This document shows, in pieces, positions 47,275-59,710 of a stretch of 64,000 nucleotides of DNA. The notes under the pieces are model-generated. The model ran no database searches and had not been told where the DNA came from. It saw only the letters and a list, made by a program, of their open reading frames with translations. The DNA comes from Nannobrachium achirus. Lineage: Eukaryota > Chordata > Actinopteri > Myctophiformes > Myctophidae. Each line of letters opens with the position of its first letter. Within the stretch, counting starts at the first letter, position 1. The stretch spans positions 28,637,960 to 28,701,959 of the forward strand of contig OY997642.1 in NCBI GenBank assembly GCA_963921795.1, written 5' to 3'. Both the position numbers and the translations under genes were made by a program.

Positions 47275-48036
47275 TTGCGACCGTAGGTCGCATTTACTAT
47301 CAAACCCTGCACAAAGTGTAAGTAACTCCGTCCGTCCGTCCGTCCGTCCGTCCGTCCCTCCGTCTGTCTGTCAGTCTGTCTGTCAGTCTGTCTGTCACAC
47401 CTCACACGTCACACTTTTTCCCTGCTTATATCTCCGCAACCGTTGCCCCGATCCATGCCAAATTTTGCACACACGTTCCTTGGCTGCCAAACTACAACCT
47501 CCAAGGACCCCCGCAGCTCCAGGGACCCCCAGGTCCCTGGGGGACCCCCAGATGTAAAAAATGACCAAATGCGCAAACATGACCAAATGACCACCCCAAC
47601 GGGGCTGCTCACGGGGAATTCCCGGGGACCACCGACTCCTCGTGCTCCAGAACGGATGCAAAAGTGGTGGCGCCCCCAGTGGAGGACCCCCTGCCACTGC
47701 AGCGCACAAGGCCGATTCTTGCAAAACACATTTTTGGACACTGCTCCTACAATTTTTGCCCTAAAATCACGCAAATCGGTACACAGTATGTCTACACTCA
47801 TCCCATCAACATGAATCTCTCCCATATAGCGCCACCTCCAGGCCGATTTTTAAAAACACATTTGTGGACACTGCTCCTACAGATTTTGCCCTAAAATCAC
47901 GAAAATCACTACACAGTATGTCTACACTCATGTCATCAACATGGATCAGGAAGATTTTGGCAAAACACATTTTTGCCCTATTTGTGGAGATAAGTGACCT
48001 ACGGTCGCTTATCTCCAGATTAGGGAGTCTTACTGG
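47275..48036 (+). mobile_element. Helitron-like insertion in the left arm
   Basis: Starts TTGCGACCGTAGGTCGC, has (GTCC)n-(GTCT)n, the TTTCCCTGCTTATATCTCCG block, two to three central repeats (TAGCGCCACCTCCAGGCCG type), a hairpin (ATAAGTGACC / GGTCGCTTAT) and ends TTACTGG. The right arm has an empty site: AACATTAA directly joined to TGATT (junction 54343/54344 on the plus strand). The element therefore lies between A and T with no target duplication, as rolling-circle elements insert. Confidence 0.7.
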
Positions 48037-48146
48037 TGATTTTTAGTGCAGTCAGTCTGTACGGAGTCAAACCATCTGTGTTATTTTATCCATTAATAAC
48101 TCTTGAGAGAGTATGAATTGATTGAATTGGTTCCATTCCATTCTCT

Positions 48147-48153
48147 CTCTCTC

Positions 48154-48192
<39 letters not shown>
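48147..48192. repeat. (TC)n microsatellite, left arm
   Basis: 46 bases. The right-arm counterpart (54145-54240, as GA) is about 96 bases. Confidence 0.9.
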
Positions 48193-48470
48193 GGTTAAAT
48201 CAACACTCAGGTTTTTTACTGTGTAGTTTCATGGGTGATATAATTCAGTTTATTATTATGTATTACTTTACCCTATGCTCATACATATTATTTAGAATCT
48301 ATTTCTGATGTTATATTTGACTCTGTATTTAACTTAAAATGGGGGAACTACAATAAGCACTAGTTATAAAGACTTCCTGGGGTCTATATCCAGGGACACT
48401 GTTGATGTCAGAAAATATTGTTTACAGCCTCTAGATTAATAAAAGCATAGCTTTGTTTTTGAGCGAAGCT

Positions 48471-48906
48471 CCAACATTTTAACCTGACTTTCGCCAGATG
48501 GTGGCAGCATTGCTTATGCCTGCATAACGCTCTGCTTTACCATCTGGTCTCGCTCCGGCAGAACCGATGTAAGGGGCGGGCCATTTTTTCAAATTCTATA
48601 GCAGGTGATTGGATATGGCCGTCTCTCTATCACAGTCTGGGAGTGCCAACTCCAACCACTCATATTGGCCTGTCTGCATGACGTTGCACCCAGAATCCGC
48701 CTCCTGGGTTTCCACGTGGTCTGCAATCAGACTCTATTGGCTCAGAGCCGCTCAGAGCCCGCCCATAGCTGCCGCAGATTGGTCCGGCCCGGGGCTTTAC
48801 GAGTGTTATCAACTCTGCCGGGAGCGAGCCCAGATGGTAAAGCAGAGCGTTATGCAGGCATAAGCAATGCTGCCACCATCTGGCGAAAGTCAGGTTACCA
48901 ACATTT
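48471..48906. mobile_element. Mutator-like MITE with about 80-bp inverted ends and 9-bp target duplication
   Basis: CCAACATTT at 48471-48479 and 48898-48906 flanks a 418-bp element (48480-48897). It starts TAACCTGACTTTCGCC and ends GGCGAAAGTCAGGTTA. The ends are inverted repeats for about 65 bases without mismatch and about 80 with a few differences. The right arm retains the empty site (AAATGTTGG at 53852-53860). A 9-bp duplication and long inverted ends are the known Mutator-like pattern. No transposase is encoded. Confidence 0.85.
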
Positions 48907-49664
48907 GGCATTGGGACGAAACATGGACAAACGCGTCCCGAAGCATGCCCTACATCTGGCCTTCATCTTGTCACATAAGCCCCTTTTCCACTGCAGCTTT
49001 AGCACCACACCACAGTACACCACACTACACCACACCACACCACACCGCACCACATAAAAATATCTACATTTTCCATTACACAAAAGTACCCCTTTCGGTA
49101 AGAAACAAATTGACCCTTTTAACTGTGATTATAATACAATATAAATTTGTATTACAACTATCATAAATTATAATACACTATAATGGATTATAACTGTGAT
49201 TATAATACACTATAAAGTATTAATGTATCACTATGATAATTATAATACACTATAATAGATTATAATAGTGGTTATAACACAATAGAATCTATTGTCGTGT
49301 ATTACAACTATATCCTGGTGGTCTAAATGAAAAGTCAGTGAGTGATCAGTCATTATGAAGTGTTTGGCCCTGTTTGGCCTTGCTCAGACCTACTCTAGAT
49401 TGGATACCTTTTAGTACCACGTTTAGTATCACTTTCACACCACTCTACCCAGTTTTTTTTTTCTTTTTTTTTTTGCTGATGTGTTTTTGTACTTCCAAAA
49501 AATGTACAACATTTATGGGTGTTTTTATCCACCTCCCCCGGGGTCCCAGGAGTTCCCAGGCCAGTGTTCTCTCCATGTAATCCCTCCATCTAGTCTTTGG
49601 CCCCCAGACCACCCTATAGGGAGATGCTCAGGAGGCATCTATCTTTACTACAACTTAGGCATTT

Positions 49665-49922
49665 TATCTCACTTAAAAGAGCCGTTAAAAGATTGCCTCA
49701 TTTAGCTAATTTGGTTCAGTGTATATTTATATATTTTTAAAATAATTAATTGAAAAATGAATTCACAAGGTGGCACCACATTCCTCTGTTGACAGTTGAG
49801 AGCACAATCTGGTATTTACCCTTTTCATAAAATGTGTGTGTAAATTAAGCTACCTTGACTTATGTTATTCATGCAACACCTCAAAAAACCAAGCAGGCAA
49901 CAATGAAATCACTCCTCCCCTT

Positions 49923-49988
<66 letters not shown>

Positions 49989-50014
49989 GGCAGGCGGGCA
50001 GGCGGGCAGGCGGG

Positions 50015-50058
<44 letters not shown>

Positions 50059-53000
50059 CATGCTAACATTGACATACATATATTATACTGCAATTTGGCA
50101 AGTTGCGGTTGGTTGTTTAAGTTGGACTGGTTAAACTGACACAATATGTCCATATGGGCATTCCCACATATGGGCTTAATATTGATGGGTATAAAAGGGA
50201 TTCTATTGTATGGGCATTCACAGATATGGGCTTAATATAAAAGGGATCAGATGTAGAGGTCATCTCCATATACTGTATGGAGATCTAGGTGATGATCCAG
50301 TTGTCTCCATGAATGGATATCCAGGATTTGATCTTTCATGAGGTGATGTCACGACAATGTGATGTCACAATGTCAACAGACAGGTCAACAGCTATTGTAT
50401 GGGCAAACTCAATATGGGCTAATATTAATGGGCATAAAGGGATACTATTAGTGTGGTTGCCTTAAAAATGCATCATCTGGGAATCAGATGTAGAGGTCAG
50501 CTCTATGTATGGATATCCAGGGTTTGATCTTTGATGATGTCACAACAAATGTGATGTCACAATGTCAACAAACAGCAGATATAGACATTGAGGCGTTACT
50601 CACGGACAAGATACATACGGTTAAGATCTGTGGATTTTCATTGTAATATATACTAGTAAGACGCCTCAATTCGCCCCAATTCTTGGCCATCCAGTTACCC
50701 ATAGGCCTTACATGGAGACCCCTACTGTATATGGAGATATGCTGTAAGAGCCCCAAAAAAGCTTACTCAGTTATCCGTCATGTGAAAGTCCTATGATGTC
50801 TATGACATCTGACATCATACCCTTTTATGCCCACATGGAGATCCCTGTCTGTAGAACCAGCCACACATGGGCTGTCTTGGCCATATATGGATTCTGTTAG
50901 TGTGGCATGTGGCCGATGTGGCCTCCATATATGGGCATTCCCATTTGAATTTCTGTTAGATATGGGCATAAAAGGGATTCTGTTAGTGTGACATTGGTGA
51001 AGCCAGCATGTGATGTCAGAGTGGAAAACCCATTCTGTTCCCCTGACGTTACAGTGACGTCAGAGTATGATGTCAGAGTGACAAACCCATAGAACCACAA
51101 TGTCAGGCGTTATAGACAGAGAGAGATACATACTGTATATACATACGGACAAGCTGTGACCGTTCACATACTAATCTGCGACCTCGCAATTATTATTATT
51201 ATTAATAATAATAATGATTCTTAGTTATTAAGGGTAATAATGATTCTTAGTGTGGTCAATAGGCACTCTGTGCTGTTTTATACATTTTTAACTCTGAGAG
51301 AGTATAAATGGAACCAAATAAACCCTGTATGGGTTGATTTGGTTCTGTTTATACGCTCTCTCTCGAGTTAAATCAACACTCAGGTTTTTACTATGTAGTT
51401 TCATGGGTACTATTATTCAGTTTATTATTATTTACTGCCTTAACATATATGCTCATACGTAGGTGTAGAATATATTCTTAGGCCAGTCTTAGGGCTGATT
51501 CATACTCCACTTTTAGAGACAAATTTAGTTCTGGGAGTCACAAAATCTTGGTGGCACCGAACAGCTAAATTGATGACGGTACACGCCCCCCGATCCTCTG
51601 AATGACGCCATATCGTAGTTTAGACAGAGCCGAACCAAAATAAATTTGGCTCTAAAGTGGAGTATGCATCGGCCCTTAGGCTTTTATGCAATAGGCTAGG
51701 TCAGGTCAAGGTCCCTTTCTGCCAACAATGGCACAGGGGAACCCACTGTCACACTGGCAGAGGAGTGAGAGAGATCACTGCAGATTAGGTTGTCTTATAA
51801 CCCTTAAATTCAACAAATTCTTTCAATGGACTAAAATCTTGTTTTATTGATGGCCTTCCTGCCCTGGCATTTGGCCTTTGTGCCCTCAAAAAATGGACAA
51901 CACCAATGGCCAATTAAGTGGGCTTGGCCCTAAAATGACGAAATTCCAGGCCTGTCCTGCACATAATTCTACATCTATTAAAACTGAACTTTGACCGGGT
52001 AGGGAGTCGTGGAGATTGTTGGATTATTATTGTCTAATCGTTATAACAATGTCCTGCCAATCAAAATGTGTCAATATATTTGATGGCGTCATTAAAATGA
52101 ATTTTAACATGGCACACTGACAATCTTCTAGACAATAAAAACATAATTTGATAAAGGTTGCTGACCCAAGGCTGCAAGGTTCAGCACTGGAAATGCATGC
52201 ATGAAATAAATACAGTTGGACAGATCAGTAGGCTACAGTACAGAGCAGTATCTGGACACTACTCATCTCCATAGTATGTCCCTACTGGCTGATAGTGGGT
52301 CGACTACTTCATACTGCAGGGAGACATGGTGACATTAACTTGTCACCTTCTCTCTCATGAAGCACATGATGAGGTACAGTGAGGTACTTGATATCTAACC
52401 CAGTACCTTCTGAATATGCCTGTGCATTGTATCGTGCTCCTTGTCACTGAGGCTAAGCCAGACCTTGTCTGTTTAATGGCAACATGCTGGATTCTGGAAC
52501 ACTGTCACTGTTCCCCAGCAGACTACCATAAAGATGCTGTAATGCGCATGATGACACTGTGTACTGAACTTGTGTGTGAGTGGACTGACACTTTGTCCTT
52601 GACGGGGGGTGGCTGGTGAGCATAATGTACACAAGTGGAGACTACATTTAGTCATAGCGAGGCAGACATCACCTCCCAGAGGTCAAATATAACCTTGACC
52701 TGAACTTTAATGTGTGATTGACCTGATATGAAAAGTTAAAAAAAAAAAAAAAAGTGTCCAAATCTGAGGCCATTGCTCTCAGCAGGGAACTGATAGATTG
52801 CACACTCCAGGTAGGGAGACCCCAGGTGAAGGAGTTTAGATATCTTGGGGTCCTGTTCATGAATGAGAGCGGAAAAAGGAGCTTCGGAGCAGCAGGAGCT
52901 GGCGGTCTCGGAATCGCACTGTTGTGAAGAAGAGAGAGTTGAGCTAGATTGCAAAGCTCTCAGTCTACCGAGCAATCTTTTGTTCCTACTCTCACCTATG

Positions 53001-53099
53001 GTCATGGAGTGTGGGTCATGACTGAAAGTAACTCTTTTTATGCATTTGATGTACTGATGTTTATGTAATTGACCTTGCTTATTATAAGTCGCGTCTGCT
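49665..53099. other. Spacer between the palindrome arms
   Basis: 3.4 kb of non-repeated spacer. Contains (TC)n 49923-49986 with (GGCA)n 49988-50060, a degenerate CArG-type minisatellite (about 50150-50980), a third diverged copy of an arm segment (about 51235-51480, ending TTAAATCAACACTCAGG), a small GTGACCG/TGCGACC end at 51157-51192 and a LINE fragment at 52793-53032. No intact gene. Confidence 0.7.
52793..53032 (+). pseudogene. Non-LTR retrotransposon reverse transcriptase fragment
   Basis: Plus-strand reading, with frame breaks, gives VGRPQVKEFRYLGVLFMNE, a segment with internal stops, then SFVPTLTYGHGVWVMTES. This corresponds to the EFKYLGVLF...VPTLTYGHELWV stretch near the end of fish LINE-type RT as I know it. 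It is short and broken. The clade is not assignable by eye. Confidence 0.65.
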
Positions 53100-54144
53100 A
53101 AATGCCTAAGTTGTAGTACAGATAGATGCCTCCTGAGCATCTCCCTATAGGGTGGTCTGGGGGCCAAAGACCAGATGGAGGGATTACATGGAGAGAACAC
53201 TGGCCTGGGAACTCCTGGGGACCCCGGGGGAGGTGGATAAAAACACCCATAAATGTTGTACATTTTTTGGAAGTACAAAAACACATCAGCAAAAAAAAAA
53301 AAAAAAAAAACTGGGTAGAGTGGTGTGAAAGTGGTACTAAACGTGGTACTAAAAGGTATCCAATCTAGAGTAGGTCTGAGCTAGGCCAAACAGGGCCAAA
53401 CACTTCATAATGACTGATCACTCACTGACTTTTCATTTAGACCACCAGGATATAGTTGTAATACACGACAATAGATTCTATTGTGTTATAACCACTATTA
53501 TAATCTATTATAGTGTATTATAATTATCATAGTGATACATTAATACTTTATAGTGTATTATAATCACAGTTATAATCCATTATAGTGTATTATAATTTAT
53601 GATAGTTGTAATACAAATTTATATTGTATTATAATCACAGTTAAAAGGGTCAATTTGTTTCTTACCGAAAGGGGTACTTTTGTGTAATGGAAAATGTAGA
53701 TATTTTTATGTGGTGCGGTGTGGTGTGGTGTAGTGTGGTGTACTGTGGTGTGGTGCTAAAGCTGCAGTGGAAAAGGGGCTTATGTGACAAGATGAAGGCC
53801 AGATGTAGGGCATGCTTCGGGACGCGTTTGTCCATGTTTCGTCCCAATGCCAAATGTTGGAGCTTCGCTCAAAAACAAAGCTATGCTTTTATTAATCTAG
53901 ACTGAGAGGCTGTAAACAATATTTTCTGAAATCAACAGTGTCCCTGGATATAGACCCCAGGAAGTCTTTATAACTAGTGCTTATTGTAGTTCCCCCATTT
54001 TAAGTTAAATACAGAGTCAAATATAACATCAGAAATAGATTCTAAATATATGTATGAGCATAGGGTAAAGTAATACATAATAATAAACTGAATTATATCA
54101 TCCATGAAACTACACAGTAAAAACCTGAGTGTTGATTTAACCCG

Positions 54145-54151
54145 AGAGAGA

Positions 54152-54240
<89 letters not shown>
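54145..54240. repeat. (GA)n microsatellite, right arm
   Basis: Counterpart of 48147-48192, roughly twice as long, with one CA interruption near 54163. Confidence 0.9.
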
Positions 54241-54244
<4 letters not shown>

Positions 54245-54422
54245 GAATGGAACCAATTCAATTCATACTCTCTCAAGAGTTATTAATGGATAAAATAACA
54301 CAGATGATTTTACTCTGGTACAGACTGACTGCACTAATAATCATTAATGTTATTAATACTTATATTTATTAAAGTGTATGTCATTGGCATCATTCTATAA
54401 CTCTGTATGTCAATGTTCTAAG

Positions 54423-54423
<1 letters not shown>

Positions 54424-54507
<84 letters not shown>

Positions 54508-54530
54508 GCCTGCCTGCATGCCTGTTGATC
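54424..54530. repeat. (GTCT)n microsatellite, right arm
   Basis: Counterpart of 47094-47193 in inverse orientation; ends TCTGCCTGCCTGCATGCCTG. Confidence 0.9.
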
Positions 54531-55487
54531 CTATTGCTTGGATGTTAGACTAGAGCTAGACTAGCTTTTATTTTGAAGTTGTAGACCATGTGATTTGTGA
54601 CGTGGTCACGTGACATTGATGATGCTGATTTTGTTTCCTTGACTAGAAAATTGAATAATGGGCCTATTTTCCTGATTTTTTGTGCACAAATAAATTTTTG
54701 GCCATTTTTGTGATTTTCTTATTTGGGTTTTCTCAATTTTTCAATTCTGAACGAAAATTGGAAAAATAGCCAATTACTGTTTCTTTTTATTGAAATTGAA
54801 TATCCCAATTATACTAAGACAACCTGGCTGTTTTTGTGATTTTCTGATTTGCGTTTTCACAATTTTTAAATTCTAAACGAAAATTGAAAAAATAGCAAAT
54901 TTTGTTTATTTGATTCTAATTGAATACCCCAATTATACTAAGATCCCCTGGTCATGGGATCTTAGTATAATTTGTGTTATTCAATTTGAATTGAAAAATT
55001 GAAAAAGGGGCAAAATGTGATTATTTTGAATTTTTTTGGGAGGACAGAAATCACAAAAATAGATTTTTCTATTTTGGATTTAAATTGAATTATCCAATTA
55101 TACTAAGATCCCCTGACCTGTGTGATTCGTCTTTGTCATTATTTGATTTGGAACCGACAAAGGAAAAACATCTTGAAAAAGGTATTTCTTAATTTCTTAC
55201 CCCATTACAACAATCAAAAAATGGGCCCATTTTTCCAATTTTCTAGCCCACAACAAAATCAGGAAAATGCTTAAAATTTGCTCAATTTTTTGAATGTGTG
55301 ATTCATATTTTGGCATTATTTGATTTGGAACCGACAAACAAAAAATAGGCCCATTATTCAATTTTCAAGTCCAGGAAAGAAATCGTCATCATGAATGTCA
55401 CGTGACCCCGTGTCAAGTCACATGGTACACAACTTCAAAATAAAAGCTGTAGGCTAGTCTAACATCCAACAAGTAATAGGATCAACA

Positions 55488-55755
55488 TGCAGGCAGGCAG
55501 GGGGTCCATGAGGGGTTTACAAGGGGGTCCATGGCTGGTTCCCAAAGTGTGGTTTGGGGACCCCCAGGGTTTCTATGGCTGGTTCACAACAGCCTGGTAC
55601 ACGTACAGCCATGGCTGGTTCCCAAAGTGTGGTTCGGGGACCTCTGGAGGTCCATGACGGATTTCCAAGGGGGTCCATGGCTGGTTCTCAAAGTGTGGTT
55701 CGGGGACCTCTGGGGGTCCCTGAGGGGTTTCCAAGGGGGTCCATGGCTGGTTAGC
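55488..55755. repeat. Tandem GGGGTCCATGGCTGGTT repeats
   Basis: About five imperfect units with CCAAAGTGTGGTTCGGGGAC and GGTTTCCAAGGGGGTCC motifs. An inverted counterpart lies at 58736-58995. The frames through them are repeat-driven. Confidence 0.75.
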
Positions 55756-55770
55756 AATAAGTGTGTTTAA

Positions 55771-56932
55771 TTGCGACCGTAGTAGGTCGCAGTTACTTTT
55801 ACACTCTCTACTATCCAAACCTCCACCAGCCGTCAGCCTGTCCTTCCCTCCGTCACGTCACTCGTCACACGTCACACTTTCCCCCTACTCATATCTCCGC
55901 CACCGTTGCCCCGATCCATGCCAAAATTTCCATACAAACTCCTTGCCTGCCAAACTACAACCTCGAAGGACCCCCGGAGCTCCAGGGACCCCCAGGTCCC
56001 TGGGGGACCCCCAGGTGTAAAAAATGACCAAATGTGCAAAAAAGACCACCCCAACGGGGCTGCTCACGGGGAATTCCCGGGGACCACCGACTCCTGGTGC
56101 TCCAGAACGGATGCAAAAGTGGTGGCGCCCTCAGTGGAGGACCCCCTCCACTGCAGCTCATATAAAATGCCTTAACTCGGGCTAGGAGCGACCGGGAGAG
56201 CCGGGGCCGGTACCTATTCGTCCGCCTCGGCGGCGCGGAGACCCCACCTCTCATTTATCATATGGCCCTCTTCTAGCGCCACCATGAGGCCGATTCTGCA
56301 AAACACATTTTTGGACACTGCTCCTAAAATTTTTGCCCTAAAATCACACAAATCGGTACACAGTATGTCTACACTCATGTCATCAACTTGGATCTGTCCC
56401 ATATAGCGCCACCTTCAGGCCGATTTTTTAAAACACATTTTTGGACACTGCTCCTACAATCTTTGCCCTAAAATCACGCAAATCGCTACACAGTATGTCT
56501 ACACTCATCTCATCAACATGGATCTGTCCCATATAGCGCCACCTTCAGGCCGATTTTTTAAAACACATTTTTGGACACTGCTCCTACAGATTTTGCCCTA
56601 AAATCAAGCAAATCGCTACACAGAGACACTGCTCCTACATATTTTGCCCTAAAATCACGCAAATCGGTACACAGTATGTCTACACTCATCTCATCAACAT
56701 GGATCTGTCCCATTTAGCGCCACCTTCAGGCCGATTTTTTTAAACACATTTTTGGACACTGCTCCTACAGATTTTGCCCTAAAATCACACAAATCGCACA
56801 GTCATGTAATCAAAACGCATCTGTCCCATCCAGCGCCACCATCAGGACGATTTTGGTAAAACAAACTTTTGGCCTTTTTGTGGAGATAAGCGACCAACGG
56901 TCGCTTATCTCCCGATTAGGGAGTCTTACTGG
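55771..56932 (+). mobile_element. Helitron-like element, longest central repeat array
   Basis: Starts TTGCGACCGTAGTAGGTCGC. It has the GTCACACTTTCCCCCTACTC block, four to five tandem units of about 120 bp (TAGCGCCACCTTCAGGCCGA, TGGACACTGCTCCTACA, AAATCACGCAAATCG; 56275-56850), then a hairpin (GATAAGCGACCAACGGTCGC TTATC) and a TTACTGG end followed by T. Non-coding. Confidence 0.65.
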
Positions 56933-56949
56933 TAGTGTAATAGGTGAAA

Positions 56950-57205
56950 TAGTGTAATAGTGCCTTCTTATCAAAACCTCCACCAGCTGTCAGTCTGTCA
57001 GTCAGTCTGTCAGTCAGACTTTCAGTCACACTTTTGCCCTTCTCATAGTGGTTTTGGCTGCCAAACCACTACCCCATTTCTCCCTCTTCTAGCGCCACCA
57101 TGAGGCCGCTTCTTGCAAAACACATAATTTTTTGGACACTGCTCCTACAAATTCTGCCCTAAAATCACGTAAAGCGGTACACATTATGTCTACACTCATG
57201 TCATC
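56950..57205 (+). mobile_element. 5'-truncated Helitron-like fragment at palindrome centre
   Basis: Begins within the TCAAAACCTCCACCAGCTGT block, runs through (GTCA)n-type repeats and one central unit, and stops near the palindrome axis. Confidence 0.55.
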
Positions 57206-57277
57206 CTAAAATCACGCTTTGCAGAGTCCAAAAATGTGTTTGAAAAATCGCCCTGATGGTGGCGCTATCTTGGACAG

Positions 57278-57524
57278 TGTAGACATACTGTGTACCGCTT
57301 TGCGTGATTTTAGGGCAAAATTTGTAGGAGCAGTGTCCAAAAATTTGTTTTGCAAGAAGCGGCCTCATGGTGGCGCTAGAAGAGGGAGAAATGGGGGTAG
57401 TGGTTTGGCAGCCAAAATCACTATGAGAAGGGAAAAAGTGTGACTGAAAGTCTGACTGACAGACTGACTGACAGACTGACAGCTGGTGGAGGTTTTGATA
57501 GTAACTGCGACCTGACGGTCACAA
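57278..57524 (-). mobile_element. Helitron-like fragment, inverse partner across the axis
   Basis: Minus-strand 5' end TTGTGACCGTCAGGTCGCAG at 57524. It pairs with 56950-57205 across the central loop. Confidence 0.55.
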
Positions 57525-57598
57525 TTACACTATTACACTATTATATTATTACACTTATTACAATATTACACTATTACCCTTATTGCGCTATTACACTA

Positions 57599-58055
57599 CC
57601 AGTAAGACTCCCTAATAGGGTGATTTTAGGGCAGTGTCCAAAAATGTGTTTTCAAAAATCGGCCTGAAGGTGGCGCTATATGGGACAGATCCATGTTGAT
57701 GACATGAGTGTAGACATACTGTGTACCGATTTGCGTGATTTTAGGACAAAACATTTAGGAGCTGTGTCCAAAAATTTGTTTTGCAAGAATCGGCCTCATG
57801 GTGGCGCTAGAAGAGGGTCATGTGTGAATTGATGGGTGGAGGTTGTGGTTTGGCAGGCAAGGAGTATGTGTGCAAAATTTGGCATGGATCTGGGCAACGG
57901 TTGCGGAGATATGAGCAGGGCAAAAGTGTGACGTGTGACAGACAGACAGACAGACTGACTGACTGACGGACGGACGGACGGACGGACGGACGGACGGACG
58001 GACGGACTCACAGCTGGTCGAGGTTTTGATAGTAACTGCGACCTAACGGTCGCAA
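57599..58055 (-). mobile_element. Helitron-like copy, 3' hairpin deleted
   Basis: Minus strand from TTGCGACCGTTAGGTCGCAG (58055) through (GTCC)n to a TTACTGG end at 57599. Only GATTAGGGAGTC-like sequence remains where the hairpin should be. Confidence 0.6.
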
Positions 58056-58119
58056 TAACATTTATGCTATTTCAATATTACAAGTAATGCACTATTACAC
58101 TATTTCACCTATTACACTA

Positions 58120-58724
58120 CCAGTAAGACTCCCTAATCGGGAGATACGCGACCGTAGGTCACATGTATACACAAAGAGGGCTGTAACTGCCATTGGTTCC
58201 TAGTTGTGTGGGCAATGTGTAGACATACTGTGTACCGATGTGCGTGATTTTAGGGCAAAATCTGTAGGAGCAGTGTCCAAAAATGTGTTTTGCAAGAATC
58301 GGCCTCATGGTGGCGCTAGAAGAGGGCCATGTGAGAAATGAGGGGTGGGGTCTCCGCGTTGCCTTGGCGGACGAATAGGTACCGGCCCCGGCTCTCCCGG
58401 ACGCTCCTAGCCCGAGTTACGGCATTTTATGTGAGCTGCAGTGGAGGGGGTCCTCCACTGGGGGCGCCACCACTTTGGCATCCGTTCTGGAGCAGCAGGA
58501 GTCGGTGGTCCCCGGGAATTCCCCGTGAGCAGCCCCGTTGGGGTGGTCATTTGGTCATTTTTGCATATTTGGTCATTTTTTACATCTGGGGGTCCCCCAG
58601 GGACCCGGAGATATGAGCAGGGCAATAGTGTGACGTGTGAGGTGTGACAGACAGAGGGACAGACAGACAGACAGACGGACAGTTTGTGCAGGCTGTGATA
58701 GTAAGTAGCGACCTACGGTCGCAA
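58120..58724 (-). mobile_element. Helitron-like copy, minus strand
   Basis: 5' end TTGCGACCGTAGGTCGC at 58724, a GTCTGTC repeat, central units and a TTACTGG end at 58120, with a partly eroded GCGACC hairpin near 58145. Confidence 0.6.
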
Positions 58725-59704
58725 TTACACTTATTGCTAACCAGCCATGGACCCCTTTGGAAACCCCTCAGGGACCCCCAGAGGTCCCCGAACCACATTT
58801 ATTGCTAACCAGCCATGGACCCCCTTGGAAATCCGTCATGGACCTCAAGAGGTCCCCGAACCACACTTTGGGAACCAGCCATGGCTGTACGTGTACCAGG
58901 CTGTTGTGAACCAGCCATAGAAACCCTGGGGGTCCGCAAACCACACTTTGGGAACCAGCCATGGACCCCCTTGTAAACCCCTCATGGACCCCCTGCCTGC
59001 CTGCATGTTGATCCTATTACTTGGATGTTAGACTAGCCTACAGCTTTTATTTTGAAGTTGTGTACCATGTGACTTGACACGTGGTCACGTGACATTCATG
59101 ATGACGATTTCTTTCCTGGACTTGAAAATTGAATAATGGGCCTATTTTTTGTTTGTCGGTTCCAAATCAAATAATGTCAAAATATGAATCACACATTCAA
59201 AAAATTGAGCAAATTTTAAGCATTTTCCTGATTTTTTTGTGGGCTAGAAAATTGAAAAAATTGGCCCATTTTTTGATTGTTGTAATGGGGTAAGAAATTA
59301 AGAAATACCTTTTTCAAGATGTTTTTCCTTTGTCGGTTCCAAATCAAATAATGACAAAGACGAATCACACATTTAAAAAATTTAAGCATTTTCCTGATTT
59401 TTTTGCAAGCTAGAAAATTGGAAAAATTGGTCCATTTTTTGATATTCGTAATGTGGTAAAAAAATGAAAAATACCTTTTTTAAAGATGTTTTCCTTTGTC
59501 GGTTCCAAATCAAATAATGACAAATATGAATCACACATTTAAAAAATTGAAGCATTTTCCTGATTTTTTTGCAAGCTAGAAAATTGGAAAAATGAAACAA
59601 TATTTGATTTTATGGGGAGCTAGAAAATTTGAAAATTGAGAGAAAAATGATTTTTTAAAATTGAATTCCTATTGAAAATCTAACGATACTTTAGTACCCT
59701 GACC

Positions 59705-59710
59705 AGTTAG
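59705..59710 (+). repeat. Direct repeat AGTTAG, right flank of the large palindrome
   Basis: Identical to 46146-46151 and directly adjacent to the right arm end. Confidence 0.55.

Larger units (their letters stand above)
55119..59371. repeat. Nested 4.25-kb palindrome inside the right arm
   Basis: Outer ends TGTGTGATTCGTCTTTG and CAAAGACGAATCACACA are inverted repeats. Pairing proceeds inward through the TTTGATTTGGAACCGAC block, the GTCACGTGACCCC / ACGTGGTCACGTGAC blocks and the GGTCCATGGCTGGTT repeats. It continues into Helitron-like copies, to a centre at about 57240 (loop about 57206-57277). Its outer units are homologous to the 166-bp terminal units of the large element, so it is built from the same family. 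Confidence 0.8.
53100..59704 (-). repeat. Right arm of the 13.55-kb inverted repeat
   Basis: Reverse-complement match to 46152-49664. It is continuous except for a 4.25-kb insertion-like palindrome at 55119-59371. Without that block it is about 2.35 kb, matching the left arm stripped of its two insertions (about 2.33 kb). Stretches such as 53690-53880 versus 48905-49100 are almost identical. Confidence 0.9.

Noticed and set aside
47395..47825. Frames of 109-138 codons on both strands
   Set aside because: They lie inside the Helitron-like repeat and recur in the other copies with stops and frame changes; repeat artefacts.
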